Source: DATIKM01 sp035477595 (GTDB lineage: Bacteria > Armatimonadota > Chthonomonadetes > Chthonomonadales > CAJBBX01). Taken from it: a stretch of 8,371 nucleotides of DNA. Position numbers and translations under genes: made by a program. Where the stretch lies: the NCBI GenBank assembly GCA_035477595.1, contig DATIKM010000034.1, positions 1 through 8,371 of the forward strand. Reading direction: 5' to 3'. Under the pieces are notes generated by a model. That model saw nothing but the letters and a program-made list of their open reading frames with translations, had not been told where the DNA came from and ran no database searches. Of the stretch, positions 7,373 through 8,371 are shown in pieces; the first letter of the stretch is position 1, and each line of letters begins with the position of its first letter.

Positions 7373-8371
7373 GGGCCGCTCACGGCCCAGACGCGCCCGG
7401 CCATCGTCGCGGCCACCACGCGGCCATCGACGACGGCGGGGGTGCCGAGCAGGAGGCCCGCGGGAAGCCCAAACGAGCCCCGCAGTTCGCCGGAGGCAGC
7501 GTCGATCCAGAAGAGCCTCCCGGCCGCGGAGCCGATGACCACGCGGTCGCCCGACAGCACGGGCGAGGCCTCGTAGATCGCGGCGCCTGTCGAGCGCCGC
7601 CAGACGAGCGCGCCGGTCGCCGCATCGAACGCATAGCAGTCGCCATTAGGGCCGACGCCGGCCACGATGACCCGTCCGCTCGCCACCAGCGGCGACGAGT
7701 GGCCAAGCCTGTCGCCGCCCTCGGGCGCGCGCGAGGTCCAGACTGCGTTGCCGGTCGCCGCGTCCAGCGCATGCAGTACGCCGTCGTTGGAGGCGATGTA
7801 GACCCTGCCGTCGGCCACCGCGGGCGACGCGATCGCCGGTGCGTAGCGGAAGCTCAGCTCGCCGCGGCCGCCGTCTGCCCGCCCCATCTCGGTGCGCCAG
7901 AGCCTCCGCCCGGTTGCCGCGTCGATGGCGTGCACGGCGTTGTCCCAACCGCCCAGGAAGAACACGCCACCAGCGACGGCCGCCCGCGACTGGAAGAAGC
8001 TCCCTGCCTCGACGCGCCACCGCTCCCGGCCGGTGCGCCGGTCCACGCCCCAGATCATCCCGTTGCCACCAATGCACACGACTTCCCCGCTGACCGCGGG
8101 CGTGGCCAGGAGCGGTCCGCCGGTGTCGAATCGCCACCGCTGCCTGCCGCTGCGCTCATCGAAGGCGTACAGGCCGCCGTCGGTCGAGCCGACGAAGACC
8201 ACGCCATCGTGTACGGCTGGCGAGCCGACCACAGGCGCACGCGTAGACGCTACCCAGCGGCGCCGGCCATGCCCGATGGAGAGCGAGGTAAGCCTTCCGT
8301 CGAGAGACCCAAAGACAACACCGTTGGAAGAGGGTGCGACGCTGGACCGCACGGCGTCGCCGGCCGGAAAC
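7369..8371 (-). CDS. PQQ-type beta-propeller repeat protein, 5' end outside window
   Basis: The open frame continues upstream to the window edge with no start needed (FPAGDAVRSSVAPS), so the gene is 5'-truncated and the GTG at 8352 is not its true start. The visible part, about 333 residues, is a run of seven or eight PQQ/BamB-like blades. Each has a 'SPAV.dG.V..gs.dG.l.A.D..tG...W' pattern, for example LYAFDERSGRQRW, IWGVDRRTGRERW, VHAIDAATGRRLW, LHALDAATGNAVW and CYAFDAATGALVW. Such propellers occur in the outer-membrane assembly factor BamB, in quinoprotein dehydrogenases and in many exported scaffolds. The enzyme-type residues cannot be judged here, and the N-terminus that would show a signal peptide is missing. 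It ends in a 4-nt overlap with addB. I would not call it BamB without the rest of the gene. Confidence 0.9.
   Translation of the reverse strand, partial: FPAGDAVRSSVAPSSNGVVFGSLDGRLTSLSIGHGRRRWVASTRAPVVGSPAVHDGVVFVGSTDGGLYAFDERSGRQRWRFDTGGPLLATPAVSGEVVCIGGNGMIWGVDRRTGRERWRVEAGSFFQSRAAVAGGVFFLGGWDNAVHAIDAATGRRLWRTEMGRADGGRGELSFRYAPAIASPAVADGRVYIASNDGVLHALDAATGNAVWTSRAPEGGDRLGHSSPLVASGRVIVAGVGPNGDCYAFDAATGALVWRRSTGAAIYEASPVLSGDRVVIGSAAGRLFWIDAASGELRGSFGLPAGLLLGTPAVVDGRVVAATMAGRVWAVSGP

Noticed and set aside
7369..8352. GTG at 8352 as the start of the propeller gene
   Set aside because: The propeller pattern continues in frame upstream to the window edge, so the gene is truncated rather than starting there.

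Overview
The window is a dense, GC-rich bacterial segment in which every gene I accept lies on the minus strand. It is read here from high to low coordinates, the direction of transcription. I place it in a GC-rich bacterium from a deep or metagenome-type lineage (Terrabacteria-like: AddB-type rather than RecC-type repair, and a Gram-positive-style aspartate-semialdehyde dehydrogenase). Nothing in the sequence fixes the phylum; an Armatimonadota- or Chloroflexota-like source is only a guess. There are no RNA genes, CRISPR arrays, insertion sequences or other mobile elements.

Right half (8371 to 3381). The first gene is the 3' part of a PQQ-type beta-propeller protein, whose start lies beyond the window. 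Its stop overlaps by 4 nt (GTGA) the start of a large gene for an AddB-like exonuclease/helicase subunit with a Walker A site, a PD-(D/E)XK nuclease core and the four-cysteine iron-sulfur signature. After 53 nt comes a small membrane-anchored protein. Its soluble part follows the order of a macro domain but lacks the usual ADP-ribose-binding signatures. After another 46 nt comes a zinc-dependent medium-chain dehydrogenase. The close spacing suggests one transcript. An AddA partner is not adjacent on either visible side.

Left half (2314 to 1). A 232-nt gap, the only real intergenic region, contains a 12-bp palindrome flanked by direct repeats, a GC hairpin and a strong ribosome-binding site. 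It precedes asd and dapA, two consecutive steps of the diaminopimelate/lysine pathway, coupled by an ATGA overlap. Downstream of dapA is a 7-bp GC hairpin. The N-terminus of what looks like a Gfo/Idh/MocA-family oxidoreductase then runs off the left edge; it fits the family only if a one-base frameshift is assumed.

Most of the window is ordinary housekeeping. The points most worth a second look are the divergent macrodomain-like membrane protein beside addB, the apparent frameshift at the left edge, and the repeat/palindrome structure upstream of asd.
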